Of a DNA stretch of 64,000 nucleotides, positions 34,301 through 45,682 are shown piece by piece. The translations under genes were made by a program, and so were the position numbers. Source of the stretch: Phragmites australis (lineage: Eukaryota; Streptophyta; Magnoliopsida; Poales; Poaceae); assembly GCF_958298935.1 (NCBI RefSeq), contig NC_084923.1:36610501-36674500 (forward strand), in the 5' to 3' direction. How positions within the stretch are numbered: position 1 is the stretch's first letter; the number at the start of each line of letters is the position of its first letter. Under the pieces are notes generated by a model. It did not search any database. It saw only the letters and a list, made by a program, of their open reading frames with translations, and was not told where the DNA came from.

Positions 34301-37300
34301 TAATTCAAGCTCTGTAATGCTCATATGTGGAACAGAATTGTGCACCCAAAATTCATTCGCAATAGATAACCAGCAAGTACATATACTAGTAGAAAATGTT
34401 GTCTTCAAAAGCAGCAAGTGATTCTTCATTCCTCGCAAAAGTAGGTCAGATTTTTATCGCAAGAGGAAAATTGGTACATGGTTACAGCATTTAGTTATGT
34501 ACATATGGGGATTGCCCATATTAAAAACAAGTTTTAAAAACTACCAAACCTGTTGGAATTCCAGACTGTTTGAGGCTTTGAGCCAATAGGCTGTATTGGT
34601 GAGTACTGATTAGTGATTACTGAGTGGCAGTCTACAGAAAGAATATTTTGCACCCCAACAAATTGGAACCTAAGTTTTCTTCAGCTACAACCACTTCTAA
34701 CCATATCCAGTCCCCAAACAAAATTTGTAGACCACTTGGCCTTCTCTTCAAGTATAATAGCAGAAATTTTCAATATAAAATTTTCAAAAATGTTAATTTC
34801 TAAACAGTTAATGCCCCAGCTGCCCTTTTAGGTTGATTAGATCTCAAGCAAAACCTTCACAAGATATCAAAGTTTCAAGCATGGCTAAGGTGGATGCCGA
34901 GCAGTGGCGGAGCTAGAGGGGTGCCTAGGCACACCCAAATTTCAGAAAGTTAAACAGGAATTAGTTCTTCATTTTACTTTGGGCCAACTCTCAGCAACCC
35001 ATTTGAAAAGTCCAAGGCCAACATGCCACATACACTAGGGAAGCCCCTCAGAAACCTAACACAGTAAAGCGCCTATTGTGCCCTGGCAGCAGCAAGCAGC
35101 CATCCACGACCACGAGCTGACGAGCACAGCGCGGCCACCGCGTAGGCGTGGGCGCATGGCACTCAGCGGTCAGCGGCAGCGAATCGACGACGTGGCCGCA
35201 TGGGTGTGGGCGAGCAATCCGTGCGCTGAGTGCGAGCAGCAGTCAAGCAAGCTGCAAGGATCCAGTATCCTGTGAGGTGATTTAGCTCTCAATTTCTCAC
35301 AAATTGTTTCATTGTGCTTCCAATTTTAATTTGAAACCACTTAGGAATTGCAGTTTTTTTGTTACCCTGTCAATTTGTGATTGTAAAGTTCAGATTTCAG
35401 AACGGGCTTTAAAGTATGAAGAGGAACATGGACATCCAATCTTTCTATGGGGATCGAAATAGGTGTTACCTTAGACTGGAATTGTGAGGGGAGAGCAGAT
35501 CCGGGGAATAGACTTGATGTCAATATATTGAGCTGATACTCATGGGACAGTATCTATAGAATAATATGTTACTATACTGAGATAATATGTTACCATATAT
35601 ATTTAACACACACCCCCAAACTCAAGGTGGTATAGGAGGCTCAGAGACACTGAGTTTGAGTAGAAGCTGATGATGTGCTTGAGTTTGTGCTTTAGTGAAG
35701 AAGTCTGCAACTTGCAACTTTGATGGCACATACTGAAGAGTAATAGCGTTCTGATGACAAGGAGACCGAGTAAAAGAAACATCAACATCAATATACTTTG
35801 TGAGTTCATGCTTCATAGGATCATTTGCAATTTGTATAGCACCAATATTATTACATAGAAGAGGTGTGAGTGCTTCACAAGAGACACCAAAATCAGTCAA
35901 CAACCAGCGAATCCATACAATCTCTGAAGTGGTAGTGGCAAGAACTCGAAGTTTTGCCTCTGTATTGGACCGTGATACAGCAATATGTTTCTTAGACTTC
36001 CATGTAAGAGGAGAAATATCAAGAAAAATACAATAACTAATGACAGAACGTCGATCCATCAGATCACTCACCCAAGTGGAGTCCGAGTAAGCATAAAGCT
36101 GAAACGGACTAGAACAGGCATAGAACAAACACTGTGATGATGTCCCCCTCAAGTAACATAATACCCGAAGCAAGTAACCAAAATGCACAGAAGTAGCACT
36201 CACAAACTGACTCAAAATATAAACTGCATGCGCAAAATCAGGTCTAGTAACAGTGAGATAGACAAGGCTACCCATAATATGACAATATTGAGAGAGGTCC
36301 TCAAGGGGTGTACCATCAGTAGGACGAAGTTGCAAATGAAACTCCATAGGTGTGGCAACTATCTGATTATCAGTAATGCTAGAGCTAGCCATAAGGTCCT
36401 AAGTGTATTTAGATTGAGAAAGATTGAAACCTTTTTTTAGAAGTCATAACTTTAATCCCCAAGAAGTAACTAATAAGACCTAAATCAGACATCTAAAACT
36501 GCTCACTAAGTTGCTGAGGAGCAAATGTCTAATCATAATCACAACCCTTGGTCTGCTAAAAACCTCTAGCAACAAGACGAGCTTTGTATCTCTCAACAGA
36601 ACCATCTGATATTGTCTTAATGTTAAATACCCACTTACATGTGATAGGAACTGCATGAGATGGTAAGGGAACAAGATCCCAAGTACCTTAACGATCAAGT
36701 GCAGCAAGCTCATCAGACATAACAGACTGTCACTCAGGAATACTAGAAGCCTCCTGATAAGTATATGGCTCCTCAGCTACAACTGCACTCGTACCAGGAA
36801 AACCCAATATGTCAGGAACCTCAATAATAGCATGATCACGTAGATTATAACGAGGACCAGTAGGCAACTCATCAACAATATCATAATCAGTAAGGATAGG
36901 AGCATCATGATTGGACAAAGAGGTGGGATCAGACAGATGATCAGAAGAAACTGTGGTCCGACGAGTATAGATATGAATGATAGACGAAACATATGGTGGA
37001 GAAGCTAAATGCGGAGCAGAGATGACTGGAGTAGCGGAAACCGAATCAGAGGTGGGTGAAGATGGAACAGGGGCATGATCATCAGATGAAGGAGGAGGAA
37101 GACATATGAAGGAAGTGAACTCTGTGGGAGAGGATGTGAATTGAGTGGAGGGAGTATAGAAGAAGGGATGGTCCTCAACAAAAGTCACATCACGAGAAAT
37201 ACGCATACGACGAGAGGAGGGATCATAGCAATGATAGCCCTTATGCTCAAGACTATATCCAAGAAAGACACTCAATTGACTGGGCAGGCAGCTTAGTCTG

Positions 37301-40300
37301 CTCACAGAGTGCAAACAGGACATAGCAAGTATAGCCAAAACCCCGAAAATGATCATAGTTAAGAGTACCAAAAAGAGCCTCACCAGGCATTTGCCAGCCA
37401 ACTTTGAAGACTGTTGCCGATTGATAAGATATACTGCTGTAGAAACAGCTTCTCGTCAGAAATAACACGAAACAAAAAATGCAATGAGGAGTGTGCATGC
37501 AGTTTTTATAAGATGGCGATGTTTGAGCATGAGAGCTGAGCAAGAGTGCCTTCAGAGGTGAGAAACTGACAAAAAACAGAGAAGAGATATTCTCCTCCAG
37601 AGTCAGAGCGCAATACTTTAATGGCGGTAGAGAACTGAGTATAAACCATATGAACAAAAGATTGATATATGGAGCACAACTGGGAGCGATGTTTTTGAAA
37701 TAAATCCAAGTATATCGAGAATGATCATCAATAAAAATGACATAATAACTATGACAACCTTTTGAAAAAAAAGGTGAAGGACCCTATACATCGGAATGAA
37801 TAAGATTAAAAGATTTTTAAGAATGAGAAAGACTACTAGAATATGGGAGTTAGGAGCTGTTTAACAAGCTTGCAACCCTTACAATGAAAAGTGGACTCAA
37901 TGAATGTAAGACCTAAACAACCCTGACGGACCAAAGTAGACAAACGCGATCCACACAAGTGAGCAAGACGATGATGCCACTTGGCAAAAAATAAAGCAAA
38001 AGACGATGCAGCAGAGGACACAAGCAGTGGAGCTGGTGGAAGAAGGAAGACGCAAGGTGTCCAGAATGTAGAGGCCAGGAGACCCACTACGGCGACGGCC
38101 AACCCCAATCACACTCCCGCTTCATAGATCCTGAATAAAACAAGATGAGGTGTCAAATCCAACAAAACAGTTCTAGTCAGTGACTTGACCTACGGAGAGG
38201 AGATTCTTGGATAACTGAGGTACAAAAGAAACATCAGGTACAGAAAAACAAGTGAAAAGTGCACTCTGATGAGTGATATGAGAAGATGTACAATCAGCTG
38301 TCTGAATAGAACCTCCAGTAGCGATCGGCTTGCAAGCAACCAGCTGAGACTTATCAGATGTGACGTGGAAGTAAGCTCCTGAATCTAGAACCCAAGACTG
38401 AGAATCACTGTTAGGAGCAGCAGGAACAGATACAGAACCTCAGGAAGGAGCTGTATTACGAGCTCGAGTAGCACGGCGGGCACGGAACTCAGCCAACTTT
38501 TCTAGATAACGAGAGAAGCAATTCTCTGAACGATGACCAGTCTTTTTGCAATGCTCACAAAGAATATCCTCTGAGGAACTGTCTCTAGCTCTATTGGTCC
38601 TCTGGAAAGCTGCAAGTACACTGAGGTACTGACACTGGAGTATACGTAAGTGAATAAAGATGAGTCTCTTCAGCAATCAAAGCAGACAATACATCAGCAA
38701 TGGATGGAGTAGTGGGGTTGTTGAGCAGTTGCATACGAATAGACTCAAATTCCAATTGTAGTCTATGACATAACTGATACATAAAGAACTTTTCAATAAA
38801 CTTATTCTTCTGATCACAACAGCCTAAACACCCTCCAGTACACTGAGGGACCATAGAGAGCAACGGTCCCATCAAACGATCAAATGCAGTGTAGTACTCA
38901 TCTATGGAGAGATCATTCTGCTGAAGGCCATCAAGTCCTATCATGATAGTATGCAAGAGGGCACCACTATTTTGAACATATCGATGCTGCAAATAATCCC
39001 ACATCTCCTTAGCTATCTTGTGATGATCAAGACTCCTTCATACTAGTGACAATGGCACTCATAATCCTTTCATCATCATTTTGCCAGTTCTTGACTTCAA
39101 CAATACCAAAACCATCTTTCGATTTATCAACAGGTGGAACATCAGTCAAGTAGTCAAGTGAGACGCCAGAGCATATCCTCTCAACACAGTTTTCACAGAA
39201 AAAACCCACTCTCGATAATTATGACCATCAAGCTTAATCGGGATAGCAATTGTACTTAGTTGTGACATATTAGGAGCAAATAGCAATAGTGGCAGCACAG
39301 TAACAACAAGCGAACAATACCGGTAGATGAACAGTGTCAGCACAGTAACAGGGCGACCTGATGAATACCTCCCTCGCAGAGCAGCAACAAATGAGAGAGG
39401 CCAAACAGTAGAAGCAATAGCTCTTCTGCCCCTATTCTCCGCACAACAACAGAGCAGATGGGAGCGATCCCCACCATAGATGGCGACCAGAGGTGCAACG
39501 ACTCACGGTGGAGAGACCTGCTTGGCTCCGCGACAGGCAGAGGGACGGTGGCGACGCCAGACAGGCACGTGCGCGTCAGGCCGTCGCGACGGGCAGAGAG
39601 GCGCATGGGCAGAGACAGCTACGACAGGCGGAGTGACGCCGCCACGACGGCCGGACGCGCGGGACAGAGGCGGCTGCGAGGCACGGACGCGCGCGCCAGG
39701 CTGGATCTGCGAGGTGTGGACGCGACAGGTGAGGGCGACAAGTCGGATCCACGACAGAGACGACGGACAGGAGATCGACGACGTTGCCTGACGACAGGAT
39801 GGATAAGAAGACGACAGGAACCGCGACAGGCGGCTCGCGCGTGGCGGCAACGGAGAAGCTTGACGGCGGCAGGCGATGGGGGAAAAAAGAATTGATTTTG
39901 GGATCGTAGTTAGTTCTAACCCTAACCCTGATCCTTGCTCTGATTCCATGTTACCTTAGACTAGAATTGTGAGGGAAGAGCACATCCGGGGAATAGATTT
40001 GATGTCAATATATAGAGCTGATACTCATGGGACAATATCTCCAGAATAATATGTTACCATACTGGGATGATATGTTACCATATATACTTAACAATGGGAA
40101 GTCAGCAAAGATTTGCGATGGAGAAACTAAAGCAGGGGGAACTCAGGAGGGAGGAGGAACTCAAGGAGGTACGCTTTGTGCACACCCAATGCTGATTTTC
40201 TAGCAACGCCACTGATGCCGAGATTCCATCGCAAAACAAGGCATAAGTCATAAGTATGACAGCAAGCACTGCAAGGACTGTGACATGAAAAAATGATAGC

Positions 40301-41568
40301 TAAAGTGCATGATTACTGGAGGGATGGCTCCTTAACAATACAAGAAGTTTTGGAAACAGAGGCTACTCCTGCATATCTACCTTGCTAATTTTATTCCTGG
40401 ACTGGTTGAGGGGAGGCCCGGCAGTGAAGTGGGAATTGCAATCCAACAGACGCTGAATATTGGATCAGTAGAAAATGACACATGGCACAGGTGCGCAGGC
40501 AGGAGCAACTTTCAATAATTATTACCATTAACATGAGAGTCGAAATGGTGGTGTGTCCATATATGACAGTACTTAATAATTTTATAGAGCACCTGCAAGT
40601 GCATAGATAGTTAGCAGCACATAACTAAATGCAATCTTTTAGCTTTCTTTCTGTAATCTCTTGCACTCATTGGTCATCACAAGCAAATACCCAATTAGGA
40701 GGTGACAGGATAAGCTTCCTTCTGATAAACACAGTAACATAAGTGAAAGGGATATGGCAAGTTTCCATTCTCTGTAGATGAACTAGTTACTGTTTTAAGA
40801 TCTATTTACCAGCTCAATAACCTCCATGACCAATACAAGTACAAAAGTATTACCAAAAAAATTGTGACGGTTCGTGTCGCGACTTAGAACAATTTAGTTT
40901 GTCTAAGTCATCAAGTTTGAATTTTTCATAACTACAAACATTTGCGATCCAAAAGACCAACAGGTTGCCCCCAATGACAGAGAAGAAAGTCTGAATTTAC
41001 CTTGCACCAATAGAGCGCCACCTACCACGGCTTAAGCACCATACATCAATGCATGTGAAATTTCGATCACCACCTAGAAAACTCCAGCTCAAATTTGAAC
41101 TTTTAGGCTTCCCGTCCAAGGGATAAGCGTAGGGTCCATACATGTTAAGTCACACATCAAATCACCAATCCTCACTTTGGAACTCTTTATGGGCGAAATT
41201 AGCAATGTCTCTAGGCTCTCTAACCCTAACCCTGAACCCTCATCAGTCATGCAAGCACCAAATTATAACCCCCCACCATTGATGCATGCACACAAGCAAC
41301 GAACGTAGCCCCGAAACCAACTAAACCCGATCAGGAAAATACCAAGACATGGCAATCAGCAGGCTAGGCACAGCGACTGATGGATCGGAACAACTGAACT
41401 GAAAACAAGAACAGGGCTCGACGGGATCGGGGGGGAACGAAGGAAGGGGAGTGGTGGGACTCACATGAGGTGCTGCGTCTGCCTGATGGAGGCGACGTCC
41501 TCGGCGTCCACAAGTGACCTGAACTGCGCCGCCACCTCCTCCGCGGCGGTCTCCGTCGACTTCTCCAT
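31332..41568 (-). CDS. KxDL motif-containing protein (BORC/BLOC-1-related subunit type), three exons
   Basis: Exons are 41465-41568 (ATG at 41568), 31624-31776 and 31332-31437 (TAG). All junctions have GT/AG and the phases agree, giving 363 nt and 120 residues. Exon 1 encodes MEKSTETAAEEVAAQFRSLV. Exon 2 carries the diagnostic region NAVLTHFNEYSEQCFAEV followed by TRLLKSMKADLDHIFTKLR, containing the K-x-D-L signature. Exon 3 ends YPDAFPD and RPDLESPLD. Length and architecture match the small KXDL family, helical adaptors linked in animals to lysosome/endosome positioning complexes. The plant role is less clear. Intron 1 is 9.7 kb and carries a solo LTR and a hAT/Copia nest. Intron 2 is 186 bases. 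Confidence 0.9.
31777..32350. other. KxDL intron 1, distal part
   Basis: AT-rich intron sequence between exon 2 and the solo LTR. Nothing else recognised. Confidence 0.55.
32351..33932. mobile_element. Solo LTR of the same family as the element at 53372-60050
   Basis: It aligns in the same orientation with both LTRs of that element: TAGGGAATCGA start, GGATTTTTATCCCGTGGTA, CTCTAGGCCTATAAGCACTA, the ACCGGAT/ATCCGGT motif array and the GACTAATAGGGTCATTTTCGCT-type end. No internal region or second LTR accompanies it. The flanks GTAGC and GCAAC are an imperfect target duplication. It lies in KxDL intron 1. Confidence 0.75.
33933..34893. other. KxDL intron 1, middle part
   Basis: AT-rich intron sequence between the solo LTR and the hAT element. 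Nothing recognised. Confidence 0.55.
35464..35608 (-). repeat. 3' LTR of the decayed Copia element
   Basis: It matches 39949-40093 along its whole 145 bases with scattered substitutions, including the GAATAATATGTTAC blocks near its right end. Confidence 0.85.
35622..39268 (-). pseudogene. Broken Copia Gag-Pol with the RT core deleted
   Basis: Reading leftward: gag from about 39268 (LDGHNYREWVFSVKTVL); gag core at 39000-38640; zinc knuckle CEHCKKTGHRSENC near 38530; protease/flap region near 38400-38160; integrase remnants 38110-37250 with HHRLAHLCGSRLS; post-integrase segment LGYSLEHKGYHCYDPSS near 37270; start of RT ending TFAP near 36520; then RNase H at 36390-35622 with YSDSTWVSDLMDRRS. 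Between TFAP and QQLSEQF at about 36500-36520, the part of RT that should hold the catalytic YVDD is missing. Stops and frameshifts are frequent, so the element cannot make an active polyprotein. Confidence 0.85.
39949..40093 (-). repeat. 5' LTR of the decayed Copia element
   Basis: Counterpart of 35464-35608, adjacent to the primer-binding site at 39935-39948 (minus strand). Confidence 0.85.
40223..41464. other. KxDL intron 1, proximal part
   Basis: Intron sequence between the hAT element and exon 1. It contains a telomere-like CTAACCCTAACCCTGAACCC at 41219-41238. No other feature recognised. Confidence 0.55.
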
Positions 41569-41965
41569 TGCTCACCTCCCCCGTCTCTCTGTTCGTTCCT
41601 CCCTTCAGCTGGGGCCGTCTGCTTGTAGGATTGCAGGCTCTCGTGGGCCTGCGAGGAGACTAAATCCCTACACACAAAGGGGGTGCAAGCTATTGGGCCA
41701 AAACGGATCGCAAATAGTTTGGGCTTAACACTTTTACTTATCTGGATGGGACTGTAGATTTCAGCCTGTTTTGTCAGCTAGCATTGTTCTGGTAAAGTGG
41801 CCCATCGAATCAGTTTGGTCAACCCATGGCTCTACTACACACACGCACAAAAAGAGACCTCTCAAAAAAAAAAAAAAAAGAAGAGAGAGAGAAAATGGTT
41901 TCAGGTTTACTCTCAAGAGCAACCACGATATGCTAAAAAACATGACTTTAAGCAATAAATACTAG
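41569..41965 (-). promoter_or_regulatory. KxDL gene upstream region
   Basis: Immediate upstream sequence of the KxDL start codon, GC-moderate near the gene. A poly-A tract is at 41864-41879 on the plus strand. No TATA box is convincing. Core promoter position is inferred only from location. Confidence 0.35.
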
Positions 41966-42942
41966 AAAAAATTCCCTGTATGCCATTAGACCTTAAACTT
42001 TTGACTTATATGCCATCTAATATTTATAGTTCCCTTCTCTTCCATTGATTTAGTTTTCATTGCCCTTCTGTGCCATTTTTGCCCAACAACCATTACTTGA
42101 GACACGAAAAGATCGTTATGCTCTTGCCTCCTTTTCATTCTTCCTCCTACGACATCCTAGTTTACCTCTCTCTCCTCTCGACAGCTCTCTCTCTCTACAC
42201 GAAATCCCACCTTCAACTCCCCGTTGCGGTAGAATCGGGCTAGAAAAAGGCAAAAAAAGGTGTGGCAAGGCTCCTCCAAGTAGATCTACGCTGGAGCACA
42301 GTGGATTCGATGGCTAAAAGAGCTCACCAACGAGTCTTGTGTGGCCCCATGTTGCATTCGTCAGGATCAATCACTTCTTCTTCAATTCCAACCAATGTCG
42401 TCGTCGTGCCCAATCTCCTCCTCTACTAGCCTTGGCTCAGTTCCCCGTTTGTGCACCATCACCAGATGACAAGGAGCCGAACCGATAGCTCATCTCTGCC
42501 TATCAACCACAATTGTGCTCTCCTGCAAGCCAATTTGGCTTGAAGCACACCGCACATGCATATGTTGCTACACTCGACAAGCCTCGACGCTCTTGACCGC
42601 CGTCGGCGATGCTACAGCAATCAAACTGTTAAACCACTGGCACCAGCAAGCTTGCCATGGTCCTAGGAGCCTAAGCTACCACAACTCGGTCCTTGTCCGC
42701 AGTTGATTCACCGCCAACGAGCAAGCTCAATGCCGCTCGATGCGAACCAGGGGTGCTTTTGTTATTATCCAAAAAAATTGACAAGAAAATTGCCTCTAAC
42801 GATGAACCGAACTAACTGATCTAACGGAAATGGTATGGAAGGGAGAGCAAAATTTTATCAGTGGCACATGAGGGAACTCTAAATTTTTGATGGCACATAA
42901 GACAAAAGTTTAATGTCCAATGGCATACAGGGAATTTTCTCT
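41966..42942. mobile_element. Mutator-like element with ~110-bp terminal inverted repeats
   Basis: The left end AAAATTCCCTGTATGCCATT and the reverse complement of the right end share a long inverted repeat through TTAAACTTTTG, GTGCCAT / ATGCCAT and AGTTCCCT blocks. The flanks AAATACTAG and AAATGCTAC form a 9-bp target duplication with two mismatches, the size expected for Mutator. The 750-bp interior is less AT-rich than the ends, contains TCTC-rich leader-like sequence, and has no transposase. It could be a captured host sequence (Pack-MULE), but I recognise no gene in it. Confidence 0.7.
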
Positions 42943-42951
42943 AAATGCTAC

Positions 42952-43998
42952 ATCACTATTCTGCCATAGCCATTGTGGAACCTGACCACAAGCAAAAAGT
43001 CCTTAAGGTTGACCGTATACCTATAGCCGAGCCACAAGCAATAAACAAATGATTAAATCTCTTGTTTCTCTCCAACACAACAGAACGATTGCTCTTGCCG
43101 CCACGACAAAGACAGGGAAGCATGCCCTCCACATCATTGGTAGATGCTTGCCCATGGTTGGCAGCTTATCGACGGCCCGAGCCACTCACAGCCGGGAGCC
43201 ACCGAGGTTAGGGAAGATGAGTTTTCATCAGAATTGAGCGAGGATCGGGACAACATTACGCTGGGAGTCACCCTAGGTTAGGGAAGAAGAGTTGCACTAG
43301 GACATGAAAAACGATTTGCTTCGGCTTAGACTGCTAGTCCCATTGTTCTATTGTGTTGGGCGAGGATATGGAGGCTAAAAAAGAGACCTGTCAGCCGCAA
43401 CATCTCACATGGATCTTGATGCTATCCCCTGTGGGAAGAGAGACGGATCATGTAACTAGGGAATTCAATTCGGTGGAGGGCGTGTGAGAGAGTCGCTTTG
43501 TGGAGGATAAGGAAAAAAGAGGCATTGTTACAATCGGGAGGAGAACAAGAAGATTGGTTCAATGTGGGGAAGGCGAATGAAAGAGAGAGGGAAACTATTA
43601 ATTAGATTGTAATTTTTTATTGTAATCTGAGCCTATATTAATATCGATAATTCTACAATATATATTATAGCATTTATAACCCTCCACTTATTTAGATCTC
43701 ACCTTGTAGTCAGTTGGGCATTAAACATTGCCGTTGCCCTTGCCGGTAGTATTGCTGCCGTCCCGCAGGGTGACCGGTACGCACAGCGGCGCAGGGACAG
43801 GTCAAATCGCATATTCACGGGCCGGCCTGCCCACTCTGATCACATCATCAGAGTTCCAAACAGTAAAGCCTTCAAGCTAGCACGCTGTACTAGCACTGTA
43901 CTACTCGTTCAGTCGTGCCGGACGAGCACAGCGCGTGGCAGTACTAACTAGTACGTGCACAGGCACGCAGCCAATGTGCCACGGCGCCGTACTGCGAC
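42952..43998. other. Intergenic, no gene recognised
   Basis: The region has degenerate sequence with a small imperfect duplication around GGGAGCCACCGAGGTTAGGG (43195-43295), then AT-rich sequence to 43690. The GC-rich stretch described in the next entry begins from about 43730. Confidence 0.5.
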
Positions 43999-44847
43999 CT
44001 ATCCATTAGCTTTAATTTGAGGCTTGCTCAACGGTCGACTCTCCTGCTGGCCGCCGCACTGCACGTCGCCACGAATGAACAACGCGCCGCGACCCCCGCC
44101 GGCGCCCAGCCGTACTATTGCTAGTGGAGTATACAGTATATGGGAACCGTCACGGCAGGAATACCGGATACCTGTGGTCGGGGCATCGTGCCGAAGAGCG
44201 CGGACATTTCCGTCCGTCCAAGAGGGCTCGTCACTCGTCAGCCGCGTGAACGCCGAACCCGCCGCGCACGCGGACCCCGAGTGGGAGAAACTGGCGCGGG
44301 CACAGAACAACAATGAACGTGTGGCCACAGCCCGTCCAGCCGCCGCGTGCCCCATCTGCTGCCGGCACGGGCCCCGGCGCCGCGCCCGGTTATCCCCGAC
44401 CGGTAGATCTCGGCGCCGGGACTTGCCTCGGCGAATGGCGAGCGACGAGGCTCGCGGGATGTCAGAGGGGAAGCCGTAGTAAATGAGGGAGATGGGAGTA
44501 ATGCGATGGAGCAGAGCTGTAAAAGGAGATCTGCCATTGACAAGACGCGGGCTGGTCTGCCCTCCTCCTCTGCCGCGCTGACGTCTCACGTGGCACGCCG
44601 AGGCCTCTGCCCATGGCTGCCGCCTGCCGCATACAAACCGGACAGCTGCCCAGCTGCACCCTGCAGGCTGCAGCACGATCGTATGCGCGCATCGGCGCAT
44701 GCTCCTGTTGTGAGCTCTGGTCCTACGACAGAGTAGCTGCATAAGAATTATCGATACTACTCCGTCTCCACCCAAATTTACTCCTCCGAACACAACCAGA
44801 CGGATTGACGCGTCTACGTCCCATCTATTTTTTATCGGGCAGAGCAT
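43999..44847 (-). CDS. Unidentified 282-codon ORF in a GC-rich island (doubtful)
   Basis: A long open frame runs across a GC-rich block (about 43730-44750) in otherwise AT-rich DNA. The protein is arginine/alanine-rich with no recognised domain, signal peptide or membrane segment. Several other frames of the same block are also open, as expected from GC-rich composition. It may be a promoter or CpG-rich remnant of a lost gene rather than a coding region. No function is proposed. Confidence 0.12.
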   Translation of the reverse strand: MLCPIKNRWDVDASIRLVVFGGVNLGGDGVVSIILMQLLCRRTRAHNRSMRRCAHTIVLQPAGCSWAAVRFVCGRRQPWAEASACHVRRQRGRGGGQTSPRLVNGRSPFTALLHRITPISLIYYGFPSDIPRASSLAIRRGKSRRRDLPVGDNRARRRGPCRQQMGHAAAGRAVATRSLLFCARASFSHSGSACAAGSAFTRLTSDEPSWTDGNVRALRHDAPTTGIRYSCRDGSHILYTPLAIVRLGAGGGRGALFIRGDVQCGGQQESRPLSKPQIKANG

Positions 44848-45682
44848 AATAAAAAGATTAAAAAATTGAATCCATCATTTTATACATCTCAATATTTATT
44901 TATGAATTTATCAATATTTAACTCATTCGTTTAATTATAAGAAAAACATTGGTATTTTCATGCATGCACATAATTTTAACATGTAGACGACAGTAATACG
45001 AATCTAACTAAATTTGTTTTATATTTTTTTTAGATCTAGATATTTTCCTATGTATTTTAAATTATTTCAGCTGATTTATCAATATAACTATTATTATTTT
45101 TGCTATTTTCTAGAATTTCATAAAAAATTATGTATACATATACATATCCGTATATATGTATGTACACGTATATGACTTACATAAACAGTAGCTACAGTAC
45201 TTGCTCTCTATAATTGCTCCAATTCTGGGCCCTTTAATAGACTAGGCTCAGTGCACGTATGTAATAGACTAGGCTCAGTGCACGTAGGGGTAATAAAGTA
45301 AGTTTTGTTTGTTTTTTATTTTGATTATGGATTATAGTTCTAAAGGTAAAAGTAAAAATAAATGATCATAATATAAAAATCGATTATCACAATTCACAAA
45401 TCAAGTTTTAATATAAATTCCAATGATCTATAATCTGATGAGAATAAGGTTTCACGAATTCTACAGACACAACTAGATTCTCATAATTTAAAACTAAAAC
45501 AAACATACCCTAACATCACGACGCACGTGACATACAGTAAGCACCAACGTTTCATTTTTTAAAGATTGAATTCCTGGTTTATCACTGCAAGCTAGCTAAA
45601 TCCCTAATCCGTCCAAAAGTTGGACTCCTTTAGTGCCATCTATTAATTTGTCACTTCCATATAATAATGTTACTCGGGTTTG
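44848..45682. other. AT-rich intergenic sequence
   Basis: Apart from the small tandem duplication at 45236-45286 nothing is recognised. Confidence 0.55.
45236..45286. repeat. Tandem duplication, 27-bp unit
   Basis: AATAGACTAGGCTCAGTGCA plus CGTA occurs twice head to tail, separated only by the last bases of the 27-bp unit. Confidence 0.9.

Larger units (their letters stand above)
35464..40093 (-). mobile_element. Decayed Ty1/copia element with 145-bp LTRs
   Basis: Short LTRs 35464-35608 and 39949-40093 share ends TGTTACCTTAGACT and TTAACA. The flanks ATAGG and ATGGG are a target duplication with one change. On the minus strand the right LTR is followed by primer-binding site TGGAATCAGAGC. 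A purine/G-rich tract TTTGGGGGTGTG precedes the left LTR. The element is inserted in the hAT element inside KxDL intron 1, in the same orientation as the gene. Confidence 0.9.
34902..40214 (+). mobile_element. Non-autonomous hAT element, interrupted by Copia
   Basis: The termini are CAGTGGCGGAGC (left) and its inverted form CAACGCCACTG (right), with further inverted similarity around GGGTGTGC / GCACACCCA. A perfect 8-bp target duplication ATGCCGAG lies at 34894-34901 and 40215-40222. The 8-bp duplication and CAGTGGCG ends identify hAT. Excluding the Copia insertion it is ~680 bp. It keeps a start-like ATGAAGAGGAACATGGACATC (frame MKRNMDIQSFYG), the usual N-terminus of TTF-type hAT proteins, but no transposase domain. 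Confidence 0.85.

Noticed and set aside
41219..41238. Interstitial telomeric repeat
   Set aside because: Only two CCCTAA units inside an intron. This is too short to call a telomeric tract.
43049..43237. Short plus-strand frame with arginine/proline-rich C-terminus
   Set aside because: Sixty-two codons in degenerate intergenic sequence, without a promoter, domain or neighbouring exon.
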